The position numbers were made by a program, and so were the translations under genes. Under the pieces are notes generated by a model. The model was not told where the DNA came from and ran no database searches. It worked only from the letters and a program-made list of their open reading frames with translations. This document shows, piece by piece, positions 6,709 to 12,561 of a stretch of DNA of 12,561 nt. The DNA lies in assembly GCA_964460245.1 (NCBI GenBank), contig CAYWTL010000071.1:1-12561 (forward strand), read 5' to 3'. Positions within the stretch are counted from its first letter, which is position 1, and every line of letters starts with the position of its first letter. This DNA is from JAXDBM01 sp964460245 (GTDB lineage Bacteria > Desulfobacterota > Syntrophia > Syntrophales > Fen-1087).

Positions 6709-7512
6709 TTACCTTCCGCGTTCCTTCAAGTCCGCCTGCCGTCGCAGTTCGGCCAGCTTGGCATATTTGAAAAATTTGTTGACGGCGTCGGTGGCCGCCA
6801 GCGTCAACCCTTGGCGGCCGTCGAGAATGCCCAGACGCAGGAAATAGTCCTGCAGAAAGGTCATGCCCGCGCGGTACACGGCGCTCCAGGCGGTTGCCCG
6901 ACGGCCCTCGGAAAAGGCTTGCTGAGCTCCAAGGGTCGAATATTTATCGATTTTGAGGAGCAGCCGGCTGAAGCTGCTTTCGGTATGGTGTTCGATGGGG
7001 AAATCCAGCGCTGCGACGGGGCCCGCCACGCTCACGGCCTCATGAACCGTCGCCGGCGTCATGCATCCGCGCCCGCGCTGAAAGAGCCGAATGACCCGGT
7101 CCGGCCACCAGCCGGCATGCCGGATCCATCGTCCCTGAAAAAAGTTTTTCCTGGGGAAACTGCATCCGGCGGCCGGGGGCGACGGGTTCGCGACAACCTC
7201 ACGGATTTTCGAGGCGGTTTCGAGCGGAATCCGCTCGTCGGCGTCCAGGACGAGGACCCAGGGCTGGCGGCATTGGTCGACCGCGAATTGCTTCTGCTTT
7301 CCGAACCCCCCGCGCCAGGGCTCCAGGAACACCTCGCAGCCGAAATCCTGCGCGATCCGGACGGTATCGTCCGTGCTTCCCGAATCGACGACGACGATCT
7401 GCGCCGCAAAGGCAACGCTTTTCAGGCAGTCGGGAAGCTGATCCGCCTCGTTCAGTGTGATGATCGCGACGGAAAGAGGGGACCGGGGCTGCCCGGGGGT
7501 TGTTTTTTCCAT
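6709..7512 (-). CDS. waaE: GT2 glycosyltransferase, WaaE/KdtX-like (LPS core)
   Basis: A 267-residue inverting GT-A enzyme with the pattern of the WaaE/LgtF family, which adds a beta-linked glucose to inner-core heptose I. Visible: SVAIITLNEADQLPDCLKSV (14-33), IVVVDSGSTDDTVRIAQDFG (39-58), WVLVLDADERIP (85-96, containing the metal-binding DAD), FPRKNFFQGRWIRHAGWWPD (119-138) followed by RVIRLFQRG, TVHEAV (155-160), and the C-terminal FLQDYFLRLGILDGRQGLTL (219-238), all typical of this family at normal length. There is no membrane segment. First gene of the leftward core operon and divergent from the ligase-type gene. No strong Shine-Dalgarno precedes ATG 7512; an A6 run follows the start. 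The symbol is by family resemblance; the transferred sugar is not established. Confidence 0.88.
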   Translation of the reverse strand: MEKTTPGQPRSPLSVAIITLNEADQLPDCLKSVAFAAQIVVVDSGSTDDTVRIAQDFGCEVFLEPWRGGFGKQKQFAVDQCRQPWVLVLDADERIPLETASKIREVVANPSPPAAGCSFPRKNFFQGRWIRHAGWWPDRVIRLFQRGRGCMTPATVHEAVSVAGPVAALDFPIEHHTESSFSRLLLKIDKYSTLGAQQAFSEGRRATAWSAVYRAGMTFLQDYFLRLGILDGRQGLTLAATDAVNKFFKYAKLAELRRQADLKERGR

Positions 7513-7609
7513 AATTCAAGCGTACAGCATGATTGAATATTTTGAAAGCTGCTTATCACAATCATTTCTCGATTAAAATGATGAATTTCTTCAGGGGGCG
7601 TGATAAGAG
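7513..7609. promoter_or_regulatory. Divergent intergenic promoter region
   Basis: This AT-rich 97-base gap separates the leftward core operon from the rightward ligase-type gene, so it must carry both start signals unless one is read from further away. Rightward, TAAAAT (7574-7579) is a good -10 with a weak TTATCA -35 at 15-base spacing. Leftward, TTGTGA and TATTCA at 16-base spacing are weak. A perfect 7-bp inverted repeat, ATGATTG (7529-7535) and CAATCAT (7559-7565), lies between them and could be an operator, or chance. Confidence 0.35.
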
Positions 7610-8932
7610 GTGCGACCGAAAATATTCGATTTTACCGGGTCATTCAAAATGCTGAAGATCACCCAGTCCGCGTCCGACGGGAAGCGGGAAAAGTTCATCC
7701 AAAACTTGCCGATATGGCTGGATCGCGCGGTGGTCGCGCTGGTTTCCGTCTTTGTTTTCTTTATTCCCTTTCATTTCAACACGGCCATCCAGGAGATTTC
7801 CTTCTACGCGGCGCTCGCCGTCGCGGTCGGCCTGATTGCCTTCAGGAAAAAACCCTTTTCGCTGCAATCGCCCCTTTCCCTTCCGTTCGCGCTGCTCGTC
7901 GCCTGGGCATTCGTCGGCCTCTTTTTCGCCTTGAACCGGTCGAACAGCATTCACGATTTTTACGCGCACCTGGTGAAATACATCCTTTTGTTTTACCTGA
8001 TCGTCACTTTTTTCGGGACGAGGGAGCGTTTCCTCCTGCTGGTCCGGGTGTTCATCGCTTCCACGGCCGTTTTCGCCGCGGGACTGATGGTCTATTTTTA
8101 CCTGATCCTGGGGAACCCCCTGTCGGAGCGGCTTCTCGACCTGAAGATTCCCGTCAACATTCTCAGTGTCGTCCTCGTGTTTCCGGTCATCCTGGCCGCA
8201 AACGGGTCGTTCCGAGAGAAACGCCCGAGCGTCCGGGCGCTGCTGCTGCTTTCCATTTCCGTCATCGCGACGGCGGTCTTTCTGACCGGGAGCCGTTACT
8301 CCGTCGCCGTCATGCTTTTGTCCCTGGTCGTGCTCATGATCAATCACGGCAAGAGGGCCACCTTTCTGGTCCTTGTCATTGCCGCCGCGATCGCGTTCTT
8401 TCCCGTCAAGTCCAGGCTGCTGACCGGCGATCTCGTCGACAGCGTCAAAAAAGACCCGAGGCTCTTCCTGTCCAACCCGTTCATCGAGATGATCAAAGAC
8501 CACCCCGTCACCGGCATCGGCTTCGGCATGGACACCTATGCGAACAAAAGGCTCGTGAAAAGATACAATGCGAAGCTCGATCCGGACAGCAGGCTGGACG
8601 AGCGCTGGCTTTCGTCGTTCTACTATCCCCACAGCATCTACGTCGACCTTGCCGCCCGGCTCGGCATTGTGGGGCTCCTCATCTTCTTCTACCTGATTTT
8701 CCGTTATTTCCGCGCGGGGTGTGCGATCGTGCGACACAGCCGAGATGAATTCCTCAGACGCTGGTCGATCTGCCTGATGGTCGCGTTCTTCGCGCTGCTG
8801 GTGATCGGCGTGTTCGAGAGTTACCTGGGCTTCACCATTTCCGTCGTCCTCTATATCCAGTGCGCCATGATGGTCGCCCTCTGGCGCCTCTACCGGCAGG
8901 AGCGGGCCGTTTCGCCCGAAGCTGCGGCGTAA
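7610..8932 (+). CDS. O-antigen ligase/polymerase-family membrane protein (WaaL-like)
   Basis: A 440-residue polytopic inner-membrane protein of the Wzy_C/O-antigen ligase superfamily. About ten or more hydrophobic segments are visible, from about residue 38 to 425, with a long loop at about 265-345 that would be periplasmic. Family marks: FLTGSRYSVAVML (224-236), with the Arg of the conserved GSR; KDHPVTGIGFGMDTYAN (296-312) in the loop; and PHSIYVDLAARLGIVGLLIF (340-359) with His341, matching the catalytic His/Arg arrangement of WaaL. A ligase moves undecaprenyl-linked polymer onto lipid A-core in the periplasm; a Wzy polymerase looks similar in sequence, so ligase is favoured mainly by the adjoining core glycosyltransferases. 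The start is taken as GTG 7610, because an in-frame TAA lies at 7604. SD-like AGGGG is 11 bases upstream. ATG 7649 is an alternative, giving 427 residues. Transcribed alone, divergent from the core operon. Confidence 0.88.
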   Translation: MRPKIFDFTGSFKMLKITQSASDGKREKFIQNLPIWLDRAVVALVSVFVFFIPFHFNTAIQEISFYAALAVAVGLIAFRKKPFSLQSPLSLPFALLVAWAFVGLFFALNRSNSIHDFYAHLVKYILLFYLIVTFFGTRERFLLLVRVFIASTAVFAAGLMVYFYLILGNPLSERLLDLKIPVNILSVVLVFPVILAANGSFREKRPSVRALLLLSISVIATAVFLTGSRYSVAVMLLSLVVLMINHGKRATFLVLVIAAAIAFFPVKSRLLTGDLVDSVKKDPRLFLSNPFIEMIKDHPVTGIGFGMDTYANKRLVKRYNAKLDPDSRLDERWLSSFYYPHSIYVDLAARLGIVGLLIFFYLIFRYFRAGCAIVRHSRDEFLRRWSICLMVAFFALLVIGVFESYLGFTISVVLYIQCAMMVALWRLYRQERAVSPEAAA

Positions 8933-8991
8933 CTGCTTTGCAGGTCCGGTGAAATCCGATTCCCAAACCGCAGGGCGGGATTTGATGCGCG

Positions 8992-9011
8992 AAAAAGCGG
9001 GTACAACCGCT
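8992..9011 (-). terminator. Possible intrinsic terminator of the methyltransferase gene
   Basis: Read leftward, AGCGG - six-base loop - CCGCT forms a 5-bp stem (9011-8996) followed directly by a short T-run (to 8992). It lies about 20 bases past the stop of the minus-strand methyltransferase gene, which is the right place for its terminator. The stem is short, so strength is uncertain. Confidence 0.45.
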
Positions 9012-9030
9012 GTCTTTGCGTATGCGGCGT

Positions 9031-9762
9031 TCAGTACGTCAGCAGCAGCGAAAACCGGTTGAAGCGATCCCGCGTGTAGCAGCCCGTGTCGTATGGCTGA
9101 AAGCGGGCGCCTTTCAGCGTCCGCTTTACAAAAAGTCCGTATTCCGCCGCGTGCATGTCGTCCAGAACGATCATTCCGTGGTCGGCGGTCATCTTCTCCA
9201 GCATCGGCCTCAGGCAGTCCATTCGGAACGGGAAAGGGCCGAGATCGTAAAAGATGAAATCGAATCGCCCCTCCCCCCCTTCGATGAATTCATCCCAGGC
9301 CGCCAGATTCGACGCCGGCAGGTTGTGCGATGCAAGGAAGCCGGACGTTTTCTCCAGCCACTCCGCGGAGTCGTCCACGGACCAGACGACGGGCTTTCCC
9401 CCGGCGTTTCGAGCGTGGTACCGAAGGAGAAAGGAACTGAAGCCGGAGCCCAGGTCCAGCATTCTTTGAGGCTGCGCCATGTCGCACAGGAGGAGAAGAA
9501 AAACGGACAACTCCAGCGAGGATGCCATGATCTCGCTGGAGACGGTGCGGATGTACTCTCGGTAAAAGGGTTCGACGCTGTTGCTGAAGGCCTCTTTTGT
9601 CAGGCGGTGCCGCTCGCCAAGCCCCGGGAATCGCGCTTCGAGGCGTCGGCGGTCGATTCCGGACGCGATTTTCTGGCGAAAGCGAAGATCGTAAGCCTTG
9701 TGCTGGAAGTACCTCGAATTATATCTATTTAAATGTTTTACCGTTTTCTGGATATCAATCAT
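9031..9762 (-). CDS. Class I SAM-dependent methyltransferase
   Basis: A 243-residue soluble protein with a Rossmann methyltransferase core. SAM-binding motif I is RMLDLGSGFSSFLLRY (100-115). The acidic end of strand 2 is VVWSVDDSAEWLEKT (125-139), the motif-IV-like strand is RFDFIFYDLGPFPF (166-179), and MIVLDDMHAAEYGLF (197-211) resembles Methyltransf_24-type enzymes. The N-terminal 95 residues are helical-looking and unassigned. AGGA (9773-9770), seven bases before ATG 9762, supports the start. It is a single-gene unit convergent with the ligase-type gene. Nothing in the sequence names the acceptor; sugar or lipid-linked glycan methylation is inferred from the neighbourhood only. The coding sequence is GC-rich except its first roughly 50 bases, which share the AT-rich character of the adjoining spacer. 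Confidence 0.85.
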   Translation of the reverse strand: MIDIQKTVKHLNRYNSRYFQHKAYDLRFRQKIASGIDRRRLEARFPGLGERHRLTKEAFSNSVEPFYREYIRTVSSEIMASSLELSVFLLLLCDMAQPQRMLDLGSGFSSFLLRYHARNAGGKPVVWSVDDSAEWLEKTSGFLASHNLPASNLAAWDEFIEGGEGRFDFIFYDLGPFPFRMDCLRPMLEKMTADHGMIVLDDMHAAEYGLFVKRTLKGARFQPYDTGCYTRDRFNRFSLLLTY

Positions 9763-9769
9763 GCGTTAA

Positions 9770-9773
9770 TCCT
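9770..9773 (-). promoter_or_regulatory. Ribosome binding site of the class I methyltransferase
   Basis: AGGA on the minus strand, seven bases before the ATG at 9762. It supports that start over later Met codons. Confidence 0.55.
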
Positions 9774-9867
9774 GTGATATGAATGAATGACGATTCCGCA
9801 AAAGTCAGTATGATGCGAGAGCTTTGCATAACCGGTGAAAAACAGTTCGCAAGCGGTGAATCAAAGA

Positions 9868-9944
9868 TTTTTCGCATATCCGGAAATTAGACTAATTCAC
9901 TGATTTAAAACATATTTAGACTTTATGATATTTCATGCGAAAAA
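9868..9944. repeat. 10-bp inverted repeat in the spacer upstream of the methyltransferase
   Basis: TTTTTCGCAT (9868-9877) recurs as its exact reverse complement ATGCGAAAAA (9935-9944), 57 bases apart, within the AT-rich spacer 9763-10006. Between them is a small palindrome ATTAG-A-CTAAT (9886-9896). The arms could be protein-binding sites or the ends of a small degenerate element. No coding potential is visible here. Confidence 0.4.
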
Positions 9945-10006
9945 GATTTTGAGCCGTGGCGAAGCCATTTTTCAAAGGTCTCAATGCCTATCTTTTTATT
10001 ATGGAA

Positions 10007-10687
10007 TCAGGCCAAACTGACAAGAATTGTATTAAGAATATCTTCTTTTACAACCTTATAACAATTATCTTGAATAAGATGAAGTGTTTTGAGGCTTTCT
10101 TCAATGATGTCCGGGTAGGCCTTAAAACGAGGATGATTGTGTCTGAGTTCTATCACGATCAGTTTCGGTCTGAATAAATCAAAAGGATAGCGAGAGATAA
10201 TATTGTACTCATACCCCTCTACATCGATGCTTAAAAGATCATAACTGGAAGGGATATCAAGAGAACTGAAAAAATGCTTCGTATCAGCCTCAGTTACAGT
10301 ATACTCCTCTAAGTTAGCCTCACGATACCAGCCTAAAGAATCGAATACGAACCTGTGTCTGGGTACCAGTGTATCACCTTGCAAAGTTACAATTCTGTCT
10401 TCATTCCCTAAAGCTATGTTAAAAACCTTAACCCTGTTTTTCTTGTGCCGTTCCAGGCATTCTGCATAATAAACGGGATTTGGCTCTATATAAATTCCTT
10501 GCCAACCGATGTCTGCCAAAAAGGATGTGTTGCTTTCAGCATTCATGGATGGACCAACGCCAATTTCTATAAAGAACCCATTTTCTTTGTAACCAAAATA
10601 CTGTTTGTATATCTTTTCTAATCCCTTAGTCTGGTTCTTATGTTTCTGTCTGTATCGTTTGAATTTTCTGATAAAATTTGAATACAT
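10007..10687 (-). CDS. FkbM-family methyltransferase
   Basis: A 226-residue SAM-dependent methyltransferase of the FkbM family, typically O-methylating sugars or polyketides. Motif I is FFIEIGVGPSMNAESNTSFL (38-57), then WQGIYIEPNPVYYAECLERH (62-81, with the acidic residue before Pro-Asn typical of FkbM), VKVFNIALGNEDRIVTL (86-102), and YDLLSIDVEGYEYNII (149-164), the family hallmark D-x-E-G. A basic N-terminal stretch (6-21) precedes the domain. The start at 10687 is supported by AGGAG (10701-10697) nine bases upstream. Unlike all its neighbours the gene is AT-rich with A/T-ending codons, so it was probably acquired recently from a different genome. In glycan clusters FkbM enzymes often cap or modify a non-reducing sugar; that role here is inference. 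Confidence 0.9.
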   Translation of the reverse strand: MYSNFIRKFKRYRQKHKNQTKGLEKIYKQYFGYKENGFFIEIGVGPSMNAESNTSFLADIGWQGIYIEPNPVYYAECLERHKKNRVKVFNIALGNEDRIVTLQGDTLVPRHRFVFDSLGWYREANLEEYTVTEADTKHFFSSLDIPSSYDLLSIDVEGYEYNIISRYPFDLFRPKLIVIELRHNHPRFKAYPDIIEESLKTLHLIQDNCYKVVKEDILNTILVSLA

Positions 10688-10696
10688 ATTTCTTAA

Positions 10697-10701
10697 CTCC
10701 T
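10697..10701 (-). promoter_or_regulatory. Ribosome binding site of the FkbM gene
   Basis: AGGAG on the minus strand, nine bases before ATG 10687. It fixes the FkbM start and argues against a longer overlapping frame (10823-10638) being the translated product. Confidence 0.65.
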
Positions 10702-10802
10702 ATTGTATTGAAGGATTTAGCGCCATGTTGTTTCGCCGCCTTCATCGCCGAGACCAAGTATGCTCTCATCAAAATACGCCGGTTCATCGATCTCCTGCCT
10801 GT

Positions 10803-10833
10803 TTTATATGAAAATGTGACCACGATTTGTTAA
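10803..10833 (-). promoter_or_regulatory. Possible promoter of the FkbM gene
   Basis: On the minus strand TTAACA (10833-10828, 5/6 to the -35 consensus) and TATAAA (10808-10803, 5/6 to the -10 consensus) are spaced by 19 bases, slightly long. The leader to the FkbM ATG would be about 110 bases and would include a GC-richer patch (about 10724-10800). Confidence 0.35.
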
Positions 10834-10902
10834 TGAGCAGAGAGTGCCTCCAATTATTCCGTAGCGAATCACTTGATTCAGCAACTATTTCATAATCTCA
10901 TA

Positions 10903-11666
10903 TCATGTCTCGATTCCTGATGAAATATTAAATCCTTGTGAAGTCCGATAAACGCTCACCGACGGATCGCGCACGGTCAAGCCGCGCGCCCGCCAGTTGT
11001 GACGGTGGTATCGCTCCACCTTGCCCGACTCCATGACCGCCGTCTGAAAGGGCATGATCCGGTCGAACATGGCCGACGGCAGGAGCAGGGCGTGGCAGAT
11101 ATGGGGAAGCAGTTCTTCGCGGCCAGGCGATCCAGTTTGTGGTTTGTCGGGAAGTACCGGTTATATTCCTTCAGGATCAGCTTGATGCATTTCCACGGCG
11201 AATCGGGTCTTCCGTCCACCTTCTCGCGCCGGCGCGGGTTCATGATGATCGCCTGGTCCCAAAGCTGGCGGAACGTGAAGTACTGGAAGGAGAAGATCGT
11301 CTCTTCTTCCGCCGCGTCCAGACGCTTCTGCATCGTTTCCGTGAATCTCGGCGAAAGGACGTGGTCGTACTCGATGAAACCGATGTAGTCATATTGGCGG
11401 TGAACCCCGTTCCGGTAGAGATGCCCCATCACGCTGTTCTCGCAGTAGCCCTTCTCCTGCAGATCCGGGCGAAAGACGGGGAAGTCGTGCTCCGCGAAGA
11501 TGTCGTAGGGCAGCCGGTTTTCAGCCGGCTCCTGCGTGTACCGGTCGTTGACCTTGACGAAAGTGTAGTTTTCGGGGTTCCATGACCGGTCGGCGGAATA
11601 GTGCTCGTCATAGAGGTTCTGAAAAAACGTGATGAAGATTTTCCACTTTTTCATGACCGATCTCAT
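10903..11666 (-). pseudogene. Frameshifted gene of unrecognised family, possibly glycosyltransferase-like
   Basis: The frame starts at ATG 11666, which overlaps the preceding methyltransferase stop as ATGA and has AAGGA just upstream; Met 11654 (MKKWKIFITF) is an alternative. It reads sensibly through YDYIGFIEYDHVL and IKLILKEYNRYFPTNHKLDR, then near 11118 turns into a Cys/Ser/Arg-rich nonsense tail ending at 10977. Reading one base back, the sequence continues naturally (EELLPHICHALLLPSAMFDR, then VERYHRHNWRARGLTVRDPS) to a TGA at 10903. The repaired product is about 254 residues. So one base is missing, by mutation or sequencing error. The last 10-15 residues fall in AT-rich DNA, so the original 3' end may also have been replaced. 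I do not recognise the family; an acidic IEYDH segment could be a GT-A-like metal motif and the context suggests glycan work, but that is speculative. Confidence 0.7.
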
Positions 11667-12561
11667 TCGTCCTTCGTTGCCGTGAGAAAGATTTCCTCCC
11701 CGGCCTCTTCGTCTTTTTTCACGAAGAAGAGGTAGTAGGCCGTCACTTTCAGGTAGGACGCCTCCACCCACTTGAAGAATTCCCACCGTTTTTTGCCGGA
11801 GGCTTCCTCCGCGCGCTCGATGCTGACCCGAATGGCGCCCCCTTCCGCATAGCCGGGCGCGCAGAAGGCGCGGAAGGATCGGAAACCGGCCCGGGAGGCG
11901 CATGCCGCCAGACTCGCCTTCGTGAACAGGCGCAGGTGGCTGGGCGACTGAAGGTGGGACCAGTTCCGGCCGAACATTTTGTGGCCTAAACAGCGGATGT
12001 TTGGTGTGGCCAGGGCCAGCGCTCCGCCGGGCTTCAGCACACGGCGGCATTCCCGCAGCAGGGCGACCGGATCGTGCACGTGCTCGATCACGTGGTTCAT
12101 GGTGACGGCGTCAAAGGAATGCTCCGGGAACCGGTTGCTTTCCAGTTCGCCTTGGTAAACCTTCAGGCCCTGTTTTTCCCGGGCAAACGCCACGGCCGCC
12201 GCATCCACCTCGAGGCCCTCCGCAAGCCACCCCCGCGCATGCAGCCGGACCAGCAGGTCCCCCTTCCCGCAGCCGATGTCCAGGAGCCTTCCCCCGGCGG
12301 GCGCTTCGCCGAGGAACAGGACATCGGCCTTTCTCCGCCACTTCTTCTCGGCCTTCCGCATGCCGACGGCATGCTCGAACAGTTTGAAGAGGGGCCTGTG
12401 GATCTTGAGCAGCGCGAAGTTCAGCCGGTCGATTTTCCGGCTGCCTTCGGCGGCATAATCCGGATGGGTGTAGTAGACCCGGTAGGCCTTCCAGAGTTCC
12501 TCTCTTCGGGGCATCGGGTCCAGCCAGACCAGCCCGCAATCCGGATTCGGGCAGCGCTTGA
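11663..12561 (-). CDS. SAM-dependent methyltransferase with zinc-ribbon-like N-terminus (5' end outside window)
   Basis: The first in-frame ATG (12514) is internal. The frame stays open to the right edge, and the 15 residues before that Met read KRCPNPDCGLVWLDP, the second half of the short zinc-ribbon that begins many class I glycan/secondary-metabolite methyltransferases, followed by the usual MP-x-x-EEL and YY-x-H segments. From Met 12514: SAM motif I LLDIGCGKGDLL (77-88), acidic EVD (102-104), FDAVTMNHVIEHVHDP (134-149), RRVLKPGGALALATPN (157-172) and SPSHLRLFT (190-198), which together define a Methyltransf_11/23-type enzyme. A hydrophobic-aromatic stretch (about 255-265, VTAYYLFFV) is near the C-terminus. 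Its TGA overlaps the ATG of the broken downstream gene by four bases, so the two formed an operon. The acceptor is unknown. Confidence 0.9.
   Translation of the reverse strand, partial: KRCPNPDCGLVWLDPMPRREELWKAYRVYYTHPDYAAEGSRKIDRLNFALLKIHRPLFKLFEHAVGMRKAEKKWRRKADVLFLGEAPAGGRLLDIGCGKGDLLVRLHARGWLAEGLEVDAAAVAFAREKQGLKVYQGELESNRFPEHSFDAVTMNHVIEHVHDPVALLRECRRVLKPGGALALATPNIRCLGHKMFGRNWSHLQSPSHLRLFTKASLAACASRAGFRSFRAFCAPGYAEGGAIRVSIERAEEASGKKRWEFFKWVEASYLKVTAYYLFFVKKDEEAGEEIFLTATKDE

Larger units (their letters stand above)
9715..10945. other. AT-rich island carrying the FkbM gene
   Basis: Base composition changes abruptly near 9715 and back near 10945: between them A+T is clearly above 55-60%, while both flanks are GC-rich. 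The island covers the upstream region of the methyltransferase gene, the whole FkbM gene and the tail of the broken gene to its right. I found no transposase, no convincing terminal inverted repeats and no target-site duplication. Recent acquisition by recombination is the simplest reading, which is inference. Confidence 0.65.

Noticed and set aside
10638..10823. 61-residue minus-strand frame overlapping the FkbM start
   Set aside because: It overlaps the well-supported FkbM start out of frame, lacks a ribosome site, and matches no family I know.

Overview
The window is about 12.5 kb of a GC-rich, Gram-negative genome (roughly 60% GC by eye). Its core is a lipopolysaccharide (LPS) core/O-antigen assembly locus. 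The evidence is a WaaE-like GT2, a GT9 heptosyltransferase, a WaaG-like GT4 and an O-antigen-ligase-type membrane protein, packed together with overlapping start and stop codons. The style would suit Desulfobacterota (deltaproteobacteria), but that is an impression; no marker gene here fixes the taxon.

Layout. (1) 1-1088, plus strand: the 3' part of a large protein with the N,N-dimethylformamidase beta-subunit-like fold, running in from the left edge. It is probably not part of the glycan operon. (2) 1089-1416: a non-coding spacer between convergent genes, with small stem-loops. (3) 1417-3193, minus strand: a two-gene unit, a GT10 (fucosyltransferase-family) gene followed one base later by a GT2 with a galactosyltransferase-type C-terminal region. 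It has its own strong-looking sigma70 promoter, whose -35 box overlaps the stop codon of the preceding gene. (4) 3293-7512, minus strand: four tightly coupled glycosyltransferases (transcription order WaaE-like GT2, divergent GT4, GT9, WaaG-like GT4), with start/stop overlaps of 1 and 4 bases at two junctions. (5) 7610-8932, plus strand: a divergent O-antigen ligase/polymerase-type membrane protein. (6) 9031-9762, minus strand: a class I methyltransferase. (7) About 9715-10945: a strikingly AT-rich island carrying an FkbM-family methyltransferase. (8) 10903-11666, minus strand: a frameshifted, probably broken gene of unrecognised family, whose 3' end lies in the AT-rich island. (9) 11663-12561, minus strand: a SAM methyltransferase with a zinc-ribbon-like N-terminus, running out of the right edge.

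How it works together (inference). The soluble or peripheral glycosyltransferases would build an inner/outer core or core-linked oligosaccharide on lipid A at the cytoplasmic face. The divergent ligase would attach a polymer on the periplasmic side. The GT10/GT2 pair and the methyltransferases would decorate the glycan.

Most interesting observation. A run of nine A residues (coding strand) lies at the 3' end of the GT10 gene, just before the GT2 gene. A one-base loss, or a +1 ribosomal slip, removes the GT10 stop and fuses the two enzymes in one open frame. That makes it a candidate contingency or frameshift switch between two separate enzymes and one bifunctional enzyme. I see no CRISPR array, tRNA, rRNA or intact insertion sequence.
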